A stretch of DNA of 64,000 nt from Oscheius onirici (lineage: Eukaryota; Nematoda; Chromadorea; Rhabditida; Rhabditidae). The notes beneath the pieces are model-generated. The model made no database searches, was not told where the DNA came from, and saw only the letters and a program-made list of their open reading frames with translations. Positions 47,758 to 59,364 of the stretch are shown here, one piece after another (positions within the stretch are counted from its first letter, which is position 1; the number at the start of each line of letters is the position of its first letter). The stretch covers positions 9,052,001 through 9,116,000 of the forward strand of contig OW051472.1 in assembly GCA_932521025.1 (NCBI GenBank). Reading direction: 5' to 3'. The translations under genes were made by a program, and so were the position numbers.

Positions 47758-49278
47758 ATGGACTCTTCCTTCTTTCTTCAAAACCTTCCCTACTCTGCAG
47801 CTGTAGGAGTAGTTAAAAAGGTGAGTCGACACAATATGCAACAGTTTCTTCTATTTTTTCTGTTGCCAAAACAAAAAAGAATTCACTTTTTTTGTAGCTA
47901 AAAACCTCCGAATTTGTCAAATCGATGAGGACTTGTACATGGATCAAAAATATGATCGATGCCCGTCGTCATACTTTCGTGAAAGACGCTCTGAACATGG
48001 ATTTGGCCGTTTACATAAATGATGTCCGTGGAAAGGACGATCAGACAATTAGAGAAAAGCTGATTGGCGATATGGCTCATTTCAAGGTGGCCATGATATC
48101 AATTACGGGCTTCGAGAGCGACGTAAGCTTATTATTTGTTCTGTTAGGAGTTTGGTTTAGATTGCGGAGCTACAGAGACTATTGGGTCTAATCCGGGAAG
48201 CTGGAGTCTACACAGACTACTTGCATTTAGATAGAACTGTAACGCTGCCGGAAATGTTCGTCCAATTTCGGCCGAAACACTACTCTGTGAATGTTTATCG
48301 CAACCAGACCTGTCAAATCGCCAATGAGGTCTTTCCTCCTAACGGGATGGTGAGTTATTTGACTGAAAATTATTCAACCTCTAATACGTCTGTCTATTTA
48401 CTAAGTTCTCGGTACGAATCAGATAATTCTGTATCGTTTTGTTGAGAACAGAACAACACTTTTTCATCCGTCTTTGAAATACCGTTTTACCTCTATTAGA
48501 AGAAATGAAAAACGTGAATACGTAATTGCGTAATACTTACTTCAGGGGTGCTTCTAATAGAGGTAATACGGTAGGTAGTTTTTAAAAGGATCCTCTGGTT
48601 CACTAGATTTTATTAGAAGCAGATTCTAGAAACTTGTGTAGTCTACCGATACGCGTGGGTAGTGAAAGTCAGGTTAAAGCACAAAAAAACCAACTGATTA
48701 CCCATTGTTTAAAGTTTTAGGAAACTATCCGAGTGCAGATTAACCAAGAACCGGCCATGACACAAATGATCCAGTTTCTTATTGGCAGAAGCCGAGAACT
48801 TACTGTCATTTCACATCTCGAATTCAAGCTGAGCATCATGAAGCAGTTAATGATGGTACGTTTCTTTTTGTTCAGTTGAAAGGATTCTTTTCAGACTGTA
48901 GCAGAAAAAGGACGCGATCAGGAAATCAACATCTCCTTGACGAAACCTTTTATCCGTATTGGGCCTCATGTTTTCGACGAACCATTCCATGAAACAGACT
49001 TCGGACTTGACCATCGGGTGTTTTCGATTGGCAGAAAGTACCGGATAGTTGGGTTCCATCTGTTCATCTTGAGATGTCCGACTGGAGCAGTTTTCGCAGC
49101 TTTGGAGGGAAAAGAAGAGTGCGACGACCTGTATGAGCCATTTTTTTGCATCCAAGCAGCGAATTTGGCCGAGTTCCAAACACGATTCGTCAACAATTTT
49201 TCTTATTTGAAAAGGAGTCTTGTCAATAGACTCATGGTTACCAGCTTTGTTAAACAATATTTTAATGAAGAATTGTGA
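47758..49278 (+). CDS. F-box-like nematode protein, intact copy
   Basis: Five or six exons, all joining in frame. The N-terminus MDSSFFLQNLPYSAAVGVVK and LKTSEFVKSMRTCTWIKNMI look like an F-box (LP..A, I/V-V-KKL, R...W). They are split by an intron at the same place as in the other copies. The middle is FKVAMISITGFESD, EAGVYTDYLHLDRTVTLPEM and QFLIGRSRELTVISHLEFKL. The C-terminal module starts TVAEKGRDQEINISLTKPF and ends KQYFNEEL. F-box proteins link substrates to SCF ubiquitin ligases. The substrate-binding half here belongs to no family I can name. It is the only one of four local paralogues without a break. Confidence 0.65.
48480..48573. repeat. Short hairpin element in an F-box gene intron
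   Basis: TACCGTTTTACCTCTATTAG (48480 on) pairs with CTAATAGAGGTAATACGGTA (ending 48573) with one mismatch, around a central region of about 48 bp. It looks like a tiny MITE within the 370-bp fourth intron. Confidence 0.6.
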
Positions 49279-50662
49279 TTTGTAAATTTGAAAAGTTTCC
49301 ATTTTTTTCTAAACAGGAATACACAACAACACGATAGATTCTAGGCTAAATGTTGTCTGTCGAACAATATTTTGATAGGTTCAACTGTTCATAAGAAAGC
49401 GGATGTCCAAAAAGAAAAAGGTGGAAGCAGAAACTGTGAGAGTAAACTGAATACTGCCAAGATGGCAGGATAAGAGCAACACTCAAGAGAGCTGCGCAGA
49501 TTAAAAAATCCATAGAAAGAGTTTTGAATGTTTCCTTTACATGTTCTGACGAAGATAAACGAACGATACTGGTCAATTAATGTGAACTAAAGACGCAGAG
49601 ATCTCTTTTCAACAAGAAACAACATCCATCTATTTTAAATTGCTCCCAGGTCTCTGTGTGTGTGTCTGAAGCTTTTATTAACGATAAGGAGGGGAGCTTG
49701 GTGCGCAAATTAGTTTTTAACAAGTCGTGACAGGAAAAGCAAGTGCGCGAAGGGTTCTAACGACTTGTAATTTCTTTAGAAGGACAGGGGTGACTGGAAC
49801 GGAGGGACAAGGGAAGAAAGGGAGGGACAGTAGGACTGAAACTAGGAACGGGCCGGGCGACCCCTTCAGGTCCTATTATACTTTTTGAAATTTGGCTAAA
49901 GAGGGGGTGGGTTCAAATATAGTTTCGGTAGTTTCTTTGGCTGATCAGGGACAGTGGCTGGAGGAGAGTAACAAAGGAGGAATGAAAGGGAAACCACGAC
50001 TAGGGTTGAGGGTCCGGGAAAGAAGTGATGGTAGAAGACAAGGAATCTTTAGCCCTGGAAGGGCTGTGCCATCCTTGTTTTATATAGCTCCCAAGTCTCT
50101 GTGTATCTGTCTGAAGCTCTGATTGTGGATAACACCAAGGGATTTGTGCGCACAACAAGTCGAGACAGGAAAAGCATCTACTCTAGCTCTGTTACTAACG
50201 ACTTCTTGTTAGATAATTATTTTTGGGAAAAGTTGGGAGAGTGCGACTAGAAGACAACGACAAGGGAAGAAGGAAGGGGACAGTAGAACTGAGTCTCACT
50301 AAAGCTAGGACGACCCAAGTCAAACCACGACTAGGGCTCCGTGACAGATCGAAGTCATTGCTACTTTAGCCCTGGAAGGGCGTTGCCAACATTGTTTATT
50401 TACATTTTCGGTCAAGCAGAGTTTCTCAGGAGAAATTTCATTTCTCTAACTTCGGGCGAGCGCGCCTGGTGATAAGGGCAATAAATAGACCTTTCTGGCA
50501 GTCTCTGTGTGCTTCTTCTCTTTTGGCCCTTTCCCTATTTTTTTCCTCTGAGCTCAATTGCGTTAGGTTCCTTTGCTAGCTTTCTTCCTGTAGTTTTAGT
50601 AGGTTCGCCGTGCAATCATTTTGCCGAAAGATCAAGATTCATACAGTATATTTTAGGGTAAT
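49279..50662. other. Intergenic region with diverged tandem repeat
   Basis: Two similar units of about 350-430 bp lie here, at about 49645-50080 and 50085-50395. Both run CTCCCA.GTCTCTGTGT, then CTGAAGCT, then ACAAGTCG.GACAGGAAAAG, then GACAAGGGAAGAA, then ACCACGACTAGGG, then TTAGCCCTGGAAGGGC. No protein-coding gene is supported. The rest is unremarkable AT-rich DNA. Confidence 0.55.
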
Positions 50663-51178
50663 ATGTCGTATTACCGAAAGACCAAGCTGGAGGAGTGCTT
50701 AGAAGAAGAGTCAATGGTTTTCTTTAATGGACTTGCTGAACTGGTCAATTATGATGAAGGTAGGTAGTCGCTATTTAACATTATTCTATAAATATTTTAA
50801 GCTCTTCGCCGCCTCTCTGCCAACATCGAAAAGTACATTGACTGGTACCGCCATGGTGTTCCCTTTAGAGACTGCACCACCCCGTTCCGGATGATATCAA
50901 CAAATGAGGAAAAATTCTACTATGCTCGTCACAGCGACATCTTCAAATTTCGCATTGCCATATACTACGTCATTTTTAACATGGAACTTGACTATGATAT
51001 GCCGGAATTCACCATATCATATAATACGATTAACACTCTGATTGATCAAGGACAGTTTAAGGAAGGTTTCGAAATGCTTGAGGGTAGAGTAAACACTATT
51101 ATTGAGGATCATGATTACATGGAATTTAATCTATTTGACTTTATGAGACTTTATGCCGAATTGTACCTTGAGAATTAA
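50663..51178 (+). CDS. Orphan protein of about 158 residues
   Basis: Two exons with a short phase-1 intron starting near 50760. Exon 1 is MSYYRKTKLEECLEEESMVF and FNGLAELVNYDEA. Exon 2 is LRRLSANIEKYIDWYRHGVP, FRDCTTPFRMISTNEEKFYY, IFKFRIAIYYVIFNMELDYD, then INTLIDQGQFKEGFEMLEGR and FNLFDFMRLYAELYLEN. It is acidic and probably all-helical, with no signal peptide or membrane segment. I recognise no family. Codon use is AT-rich like the flanks. The clean splice and full-length frame support a real gene. Confidence 0.6.
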
Positions 51179-51663
51179 TTTATTTTAAATGAAATCATAT
51201 TATTATACAAAATGACCCCTAATACAGTTAAAATATATTTTGTGACTACTATTCTAATATTGATGTGATTATAATTTATGATGAAATGAATCTATGTTAA
51301 TGTCATGTACTATAGAAACGTTGAGAAACAGAAACAAGGAGATCTTCTCAAATGACAGCTCGTCTACTACATTGGGAATGAAGAAAATAATTCAAATTTC
51401 GTCCAAAAGGGCCGAGCAGGGCAGTGCTGAGAGCATGGCAGTCAATGTGCGTTGTCAGGTTGATAAGATAACGCAGTTTCATTGATTTTCAATAACCAGA
51501 AGCTTCCCAGCTTTTCAAACACGCAGATAACTGTAGAAAGGCACTTATTTATTCCTGTTCACTGTATGTCACAGGTGCGAAAAACCGTAACTTTTGATCA
51601 CTTGAAAAATCTCTGCGATTTGAGCTAAGCTATTTACAAAAATGACGTCCTAGTTTCGAGATC
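51179..51663. other. Intergenic region 3' of clip-1
   Basis: About 485 bp of AT-rich sequence between the orphan gene (+) and clip-1 (-), which converge here. No additional gene is supported. Confidence 0.4.
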
Positions 51664-54600
51664 TCAGAATGTATAATCCCGTCGCTTCTTCTGGCTGCTC
51701 TTTGGACAGTCGCTGGTGTCATGACCAAATTCTTCGCACTGATCACAATATTCTCGAGTAGCTGGCTTCTTTTTCTTTCCATCTGGCGTCGTCGAGAAGT
51801 GCGAGTGGGTGGCCTGATCAGCTAACTCACTAGCCTGAAATAGATGAGATTTTATGAGAATCGGAGAACTGACCTGTAGAGGACAGTCCGTAGTCTCGTG
51901 CTTGTCAAAGCATTCGCACATGTCGCAATAGACTCGAGCTGTCGGTTCCTTCTTCTTCGGAGTGAGAGCCTGCAGAAGATTTGTGGGACTGAGTCTGGAC
52001 AGTTCCAATTGTCGCCTCAGATTCTCCACTTCTCCCTCCTTCATGGCCACGATTCTACGCAACATGTCCAGCTCCGACGTTGCTTCTCCAGTTCGCAAGC
52101 TGTCGACTTCTTCAGCCAGCTGCAGATTCTTTTTGAGCAAATGTTCACGCATCTCTTCGGAAATCTCCATCCGTTTTGTGGCCTCAGAGGCTAGTATCTG
52201 GCTGTCCAGAAGCTCCTTCTTCATGCCAAGAACCTCCACTTGGAGCTGAGCCAAGGCATCCCGGGTCGAGTCGAGCTCCTGTGTGGCGGCAGTCTTTTCT
52301 TCTGTCAGCAGACGAATCTTGCTCATCGCCTCTCCAAATTCGGCGGCTTGTTGATCAGATGTTGTAGCGCTCGTGACAGATTCTGCCAATTTTAGCTCAT
52401 ACTCCTTGATGACCTTTTTTAGTTCGCCTTCCTGCTCGGATGCCTTCTTCAGATGACTCTCCATCCTAGCCAACAGAGCAGTTTTCTCGTCCTCTGTGGA
52501 TTTTAGCTGAGCAGTTGCGTTTTCAATCTGGAAAGCTCCAAAATTTTCTGAAATTTCAATAGGGAAGCACCTGTGAGGATTTCTCTTCCAAACTGTTTTC
52601 CAGTTCTTTCGTTTTCTGGGCCAGGACCAGATGCGCTTCCTCTCCACTGGCTGCCTTTGTTTTCATCTCAGACAACTCAGTTTCCAGTCTAAAACTCGTA
52701 AAACTCAAGAAAAAATAGATTAAAAGTACCTTTGCTTCTCTACTACCATCTCTTCCAGTTCTTTTGCCAACTTTCCTTGAGAGTCTTTCTCTGAGAGCTC
52801 CTTGTCCTGACTGTTTTTCTTGATCTCCTCCAACTGATGCTTATGCTCTTCCCAAGCTGTTGAATGTTCTTTCTGTAGCTGGACAAGACCGCTTTCCTTT
52901 TCCATGACAGTTTTCTTCTGTTCTTCAAGCTCCATCTTCGTCTTTTCCAGAACATTCTTCAGCTCCGAAGATTCAGAAGTGGCTTGCAGGAGCTTTTCTT
53001 CCAACTGGGAGGCTTTCTGCTGCTGTTCTTTTGCCTTTTCTTCCCTGAAGTAAAAGCTTACAAGGAAATTCTGTCTCGCTTACCATTCACTCAAGAGCTT
53101 CTTCTTCTCTTCGTCCGATGACGATCCGGAGAGAACCAACTGATCGTGAGTTGTCCGAAGGCTGTCTAGATCTCCTTGAAGCTTTGCGACTTCTTCAGCA
53201 CGTTCTACAAGGACCAAATCCTTCTCTTCCAGCAGTTTTTTGACCGTAATCGTTTCCTCTTCGAGACTTTTCAGCTTAGAAGCAGTATCTGCCAACTCCT
53301 TCGTGATATTATCACGCTCCTGTCCCAGCTCAAGAATCTTCTTTCCGGAGTCCTCGTCATTTACTTTCGTCTGGTCAACCAGGGCAATAATCTGAGCTCC
53401 TCGCATTGACTAAAAACTATAAACCCTTACCTTTTCGTTACTTTTCTTCAAATCATCCTCCAATTTGGCGACTATTAAATTCTGCTGGTCCAGAGAGGTC
53501 TTTAGCCCATCGGAGATGGTCTTCTCCTGCTCTAGGTCCTTTTCCAGCTGATCGAGGCGAACTGTCTTCTCAGAACAGACAGTTTCCAGCTCACTGACCT
53601 TTTTCATAGAGTCTGTCAGCTGCGAATTAGCTCTGAAATAATGATTTTGACTCTTTTGAATAGAAAAATTGCTTACTTTTCTAGAAGAGATTCGAGAGAA
53701 GAGACTGCAGCAGCCTTAGTGCCCAGTTCAGTCTCCAACTTGGAACGAAGGTTAGCATCGTTGAGTTTTTGTTCAGAACTGAACTGTTCTTGCACAGCCA
53801 TCTCCGTCTTGGTCTTTTCCAACAAGTTCTTCAGTTCAGAAGCTTCTGAAGTGGCCTGGTGGAACTTTTCTTCGAACTGGGAGGCCTTCTGCTGGTGTTC
53901 TTTCGCCTTCTCTTCCCTAAAGCAACTTTGTGATCGAATTTTTTTCCTAGCTTGCCACTCAGTCAGCAGCTTCCTTTTCTCTTCATCAGAAGACGATCCG
54001 GAGAGAACCAGCTGATCGTAAGTTGTTCGAAGGCTGTCAAGCTCCTTCTGAAGACTCTCGAATTCTTGTCCGCGTCTCTCCAATCTCGATTCCTTCTCTT
54101 CCAGCTCTTTCCTGGCAGTGTCCCGTTCCTCTTCCAGATTCTTTGACTTGGAGGAAGCTTCGGCTAACTCTCTCGTAAGATTGTCACGTTCAGCTGCAAC
54201 TCTTCCGAGCTCCTCTTCCTTATCCAAAGTCTTCTTCTTCTGATTCTCAAGATCATCAGACAGGGCAGTTTTCTGATCTTCAACAGTTTTTAGTAAGAAG
54301 TTAGATGTTTCGACCTGAATTTGGTACATTTTGAGCAAAAAAATTTTTACCTGTGTCGCTGTCTCTTCCAGAAGTTTCTTGGCAGTATTTCTCTCCTCTT
54401 CCAGACTGGTCAGCTTCGAAGATGCTTCAGTCAACTCTTTCTGGAGCTTTTCCTGATCCAAAGCCATTTTCCTGAGCTCTTCCACTTGTTCCGAAACAGT
54501 CTTCTTCTGACTCTCAATTTCTGCCTCAAGGATAGTTTTCTGTTCCTCGACCGTCTTTAGAAGAGAGCTAGACACATCGATCTGAATTGACCTTTGCTCT

Positions 54601-57172
54601 CACGTCAAAACTTTTAGCTTACCTTTGAAGATTTCTCTTCCAAACTGTTTTCCAGTTCTTTTGTTTTCTGGGCCAGGACCAGATGTGCTTCCTCTCCACT
54701 GGCTGCCTTTGTTTTCATCTCAGACAACTCAGTTTCCAGTCTAAAACTCGTAAAACTCAAGAAAAAATAGATTAAAAGTACCTTTGCTTCTCTACTACCA
54801 TCTCTTCCAGTTCTTTTGCCAACTTTCCTTGAGAGTCTTTCTCTGAGAGCTCCTTGTCCTGACTGTTTTTCTTGATCTCCTCCAACTGATGCTTATGCTC
54901 TTCCCAAGCTGTTGAATGTTCTTTCTGTAGCTGGACAAGACCGTTTTCCTTTTCCATGACAATTTTCTTCTGTTCTTCGAGCTCAATCTTTGTCTTTTCC
55001 AGCAAATTTTTCAGCTCCGAAGATTCAGAAGTGGCTTCGAGGAGTTTTTCTTCCAACTGGGAGGCTTTCTGCTGCTGTTCTTTTGCCTTCTCTTCCCTGA
55101 AAGTAGCACGTTTTGAATATATTTTTTGAAAACGCATGTGTCTGTCAGTAAAATTAAATCAGTAAAATTCTCACCATCCAGAAGAATCAGTTCTTTTCTC
55201 CTCTAGACTCTTCTCTAGTTGTTCCAACTGCGTCGTTTTTGCAGAAAAGAAATCCTGTAGTTCTTTGACCTGTTCAGTGGAGGAAGCTAACTGGGAATTT
55301 ACTCTGAAAGTATTTTTTTGCACACTGTGTGTTCAAAACTAACTGATCAAGATTGCTCTGAAGAGAAGAAACCTGTTGCTCCCTTTGAGCTGTCAACTCT
55401 TCGTTCTCTCGCTTCAAGTCGACTACAGAAGCTTCAGATTTTTTGACAGTCTGCTCCAATTCTAGGATTTTAGTGTTGAGCTGTTCCACAGTAGATCCTT
55501 GCTGTGACGAAAGCATGGTTACTTTCTGCTGCTCAGCCAGGAAATCGGCTTCTTTTCTCTCAAGAGTCTCTGCAAATCAATGGTGGAAAGAAACCATATA
55601 GCAAGTTACCTTTCATCTGACTCTGTTCCTTCTGCAATGCTTCGATCTCTTTCGTCTTGGTAGCAAGATCGGCTGTCAGACTGCTTTTTTCAGTTTCAAT
55701 CCCGGAGCTGACGCTCTGGATCTGCGTCTCGAGTTCCGATCTCTTCGTCTGTTCCAAGGACAACTTTTCTCGACTCTGCAAAACGCTTTGAACAGAATGC
55801 ATCTTGGTTTCCAGTCCTCCCACAAAAAAGAACCTACCTCCGTTAGTTCCTTCTCAAACTTGACCAGCCTGTCTTGCAATTCCGCAACTTTTTCGGAATC
55901 GGAATTTGGAGGAACTCCAATAGCCTCGATTTTCTTCTGCAACTCTTCAATCTCGCATTCTTTCGTCACATTGTCCTCTTCGATTTGGAAGCGCAGATCA
56001 TCAACTTCTTTCTTCTTACTCGCCAGTTCTGACTTTAGACTTTGAATGCTGTTCTCGGCTGTTTTCAGCTTTTCATCGAGCTTGCGGATCTGCTCGCCTT
56101 GATCGCCAGGCGTGTAGTCATGGAGCTCCCGCTCGGTCATCAGCTGCTCAATGTGCTTCTCCTTCTCTTCCAGAGCTTTCTGGAAAAGATGGAATCAAAA
56201 ATTCTTCTATTGAGAAAATTTCCTTACCTGGAGAGCTCTGACCATCGCATCATCCGCTACCGCCATCAAAGGTCTGCCGGTTTGTCGTCTCAGAACTCCA
56301 AATCGCGAAGAGGCAATGCTTGACCGTCCGATAGAGTTGAGTGATTCGTGACTGCCAGTCTTCTTCGACTGTCCCACTTCCGTTCGCAGAATCGAAGCTT
56401 TGTTGTGATGAACTTGCGCCGGTAGCTGTACTGGAACCTTCTGTATGTTTTTGACCGGAACAAAAATTCCGAATTGGGGCTTGCAGACAAAGTATCTCTT
56501 TCCCTGAATGAGTAGTGTAGAAGTATGAAAAGACTGAAAGGATGCCTGTACACTGCCATCGTTTTTGCCCTGAGGCACGTCCAACTCCACGCCACACCAG
56601 ACACCGCTAGCAAATTCAGTCTCGTCGAGGAATCGGAGGGTTCCATTTTTGCCTCCGGAAATCAGGACACGGTCGCCGACGTCAAAGCTAGAAAATGTGA
56701 TGTGGTACAGAAGGAAAAAGTGAACTACTCACCCGTATTCTGCAGCGTATTTGCTTATTGTCTCTCCCGGTATTGGCGATTTGAAGTAGCGAGCTGGTGA
56801 CTGAATGATTCTGGTTAGCTTACTCGACTTGACGAAGAGACCATGATTTGGAGGACACTGAAAATTACCAGTACTTTAAGACGGACTCTTTAGGTTCAAA
56901 AGAGTGGGTCAAGTAACAGACACTGTAAAAAATCTGACCGTGAAGTATTTGGTCCCATCAATAGATCCGTCGTTCTTCCCTGCCGGCTCGTCCAGACTTA
57001 GTCCGATCCATTCTCCGACGGCAAACTTTGTCGGTCCAATGAAGGCGATAGTTCCGGCCTTGTCAGCCATCTTGGCCCTGTCACCGACCTTCCATCCTCC
57101 GACTCCGCTGATACATGACGAATTGGAGTAGACACTTTCTCGACTATCTGCACGGACGAGCCTGTTCGCCAT
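51664..57172 (-). CDS. clip-1: CLIP-170-type microtubule plus-end protein
   Basis: Start MANRLVRADSRESVYSNSSC. The first CAP-Gly domain reads GDRAKMADKAGTIAFIGPTK then WIGLSLDEPAGKNDGSIDGT. The second reads GDRVLISGGKNGTLRFLDE then GVELDVPQGKNDGSVQGKRY, with a complete GKNDG loop in each. A Ser-rich linker (SLNSIGRSSIASSRFGVLRR) and a long heptad coiled coil follow. Two zinc knuckles end the protein: YCDMCECFDKHETTDCP and YCDQCEEFGHDTSDCP, then a C-terminal DYTF like the DETF of human CLIP-170. The family tracks growing microtubule ends and recruits dynactin. A 473-bp block of the coiled coil is duplicated almost identically. Confidence 0.95.
52578..53050 (-). repeat. Intragenic duplication in clip-1, unit A
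   Basis: This matches 54630-55102 at a constant offset of 2052 bp with few differences. It includes an intron that is identical in both units (around 52688-52730 and 54740-54782). It encodes the coiled-coil segment HKHQLEEIKKNSQDKELSEK and flanks. Confidence 0.85.
54630..55102 (-). repeat. Intragenic duplication in clip-1, unit B
   Basis: Partner of 52578-53050. Differences are mostly substitutions (for example LLQATS versus LLEATS). Older and more diverged repeats of the same coiled-coil module lie between the units (53088 and 53955 regions). Confidence 0.85.
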
Positions 57173-57758
57173 TCCTCATAGGGCGTGCTGCAAAGTTTTG
57201 GGTTCTCTTGAAATTTTGTACGAGAAAAAATGTCTAAGATTCGAGGGCTCAAAATCGATAATACAAGCAGAGAACTTCCTTGAACTAATAGCCGTCTCGG
57301 AAGTATCCGGTTTGGGAAAGAAGAAAAGGATCTTCTGGGAGCGGTGGGAATTCTTTTGGAGTCAAACGTTTCTAACAGAACTAGCCGACAAACTAGAGGG
57401 ATGGGGTTGGGGCCAAAAAATAGGAACTAGTTCCAAAAAGGAACTAGTTCCAAAAAGAACGTAAGAGAAAAGACTCACACTTCTTCGGACACCCAGCAGC
57501 TGTATATTTTTGGCGTAATTGAGCTACTCGTATATTTTATGCTGATTGTGTGACTGGAAGCGAGGACTACTACAGTTTGAATAAAAGAATAGTTGCGCGT
57601 GTGTCTAAAAATAAACTCGGCTGCAAGTTTCCCGAAAAATTCAAAAAAATGGACAAACTTGAAGAGGCTTGGCTTTCGCGACAAGACTCGCGTCTCTTCG
57701 CTTTTTCCTCATAGTTGCGCTTGTTTTTTTTAGTGAAAACAAAATAAAACAATCAGAG
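57173..57758. other. Intergenic region clip-1 / F-box copy 3
   Basis: About 585 bp upstream of clip-1. It contains a 17-bp tandem pair of the palindrome GGAACTAGTTCC at about 57423-57451. No gene is supported. Confidence 0.45.
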
Positions 57759-58835
57759 ATGGAACCTGTCGTCTACTTGCAAGATCTTCCCACCTCTTCA
57801 GCTCTGGCAATCATTAAAAAAGTGAGTTCTTGGATAGATTCAGATGGATACTTTCCCACAATTTCAGCTCCAAACGAACACTTTTACCAGATCAATTAGA
57901 ACTGTAAGTAAATGGACGAATGAATTGATCAAAAAGTAAAGGCACACTTTTGTGAAGGACCTGGATAAAGTCATCGCCTACTACGCTTAATCAAACTTAA
58001 ACAAAATCGGAGCACCAGCTGACAGTCGCTTGGAAGCGTGTCGCTACTTCAGACTATCTGCTGTTCTTTTGTCCTATTTCGAAGAAGATGTGAGTCGATG
58101 AGGTTTTGCTCTATACCCAAAGATTCCAGACCAAAGCTCTACGGCCTCTATTGTCTCGTTTGGAGAAGGCTAACATTTTCGCGAACGAGATCTCGTTTTT
58201 TTGGCCGGTATCGTTCCGGAAAGTTGTTCACTTCTTCAAGCAAAAAAAGCTTCGCCTCGGGTCATATGAACTGACTCGATTTTCAACTTCCAGATCTGGT
58301 AAGTGTGTTCTAAATACTATGCAACTTTGTTTTCAGGACGAAATATATGTGTAGTTAGCGAAGAGGAGGTTGATGAATATCTCGAGAAAATAATTGGAAA
58401 AAGTAGGCTTCTGATTCTAGACGGCTATTACTTATTCAATGTGGCATATCTGCAGAAATTTATGAAGGTGACTGAATATATATCAATGATTCAACCGACT
58501 TTTCAGGCGATAGCCGAGCGTGGAAGTCAGCAAGAGCTCATTATCGTTATGTGTAAAAAGCTTGATCGTTCCAACTTCCGTTCAGAAGACGGTGAATTTC
58601 GATATCAACACCTCGAATATCTCTACAATTTCCACCTCTGCATCTATCCCACCTCTGAACACATAGTTCTAGCCGTCATAGCTCCACCACTGGGCAAAAG
58701 AAGAGTTCAATTTCATTGCGGTGTTTTTGCACTCTCGACGACGTCGAGACAAAGTTCCTTCCCCGTTTAAACCTTGCACAAAATCTTTCGCAGGTGAAGA
58801 CATCAATTGTGAATTTAGCCAGAGAGTTCAATTTC
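57759..58835 (+). pseudogene. F-box-like paralogue 3, disabled
   Basis: Exon 1 (MEPVVYLQDLPTSSALAIIK) and its splice sites are fine. Exon 2 (LQTNTFTRSIRTVSKWTNEL) hits a stop right after LIKK, then another after VIAYYA. The rest is still recognisable: SRLEACRYFRLSAVLLSYFE, then YLEKIIGKSRLLIL and AIAERGSQQELIIVMCKKLD. The C-terminus then shifts frame at about 58735: homology continues as DDVETKFLPRLNLAQNLSQ in another frame. Part of its end is also repeated 118 bp downstream (58706 and 58824). Two stops plus a frameshift indicate a pseudogene. Confidence 0.75.
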
Positions 58836-59364
58836 ATTGCGGTTTTTTTGCACTCGGAATAAAGATTGTGGTTTTACATGCACGTCTCTGACATTTATTC
58901 GTATTCTTCGAAATGATGCTTCGTGGTATCGTTGCATCTTCCAATTGGCCTCTGGAAAGATTCAAAACAGTTAAAAAACCCACAAAAAGGAAGTCGGGTG
59001 TGAAAAAAAAGAAGAAAACGAGCCGGTCAAGATTCGAGCGTTCTTTCTTCTGGACAGACAGTCGATGATATAAAAAAGAACCAATCAACGGGGATGAAGA
59101 TTCAGCAGAGAACATCCTGAAGTTACGACTGGAAACGGAGAGGAACACTATGAGGATAAACTTTCTGTTTTTGACGAACAGAGCTCAGATTTTGTTCCGG
59201 TCTCGCGTCAAGCTAAATGGGTTACGGTAGAGCCCTCTTTTTATTGAACAAACCATACTCCGTCAAAGTTTCAGCTGCAATTCCAATGTTCTAGTCCAAA
59301 CGCACCTATAGTATCGATTTTTGCTATTTGCTACCCACAGTTTGTTGTCGAGTGCTCCAGAAAT
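58836..59364. other. Intergenic region between F-box copies 3 and 4
   Basis: About 530 bp. It includes a second partial copy of the F-box copy 3 terminal segment at its start. The 104-codon minus-strand frame (58834-59148) has no supporting feature. Confidence 0.4.
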
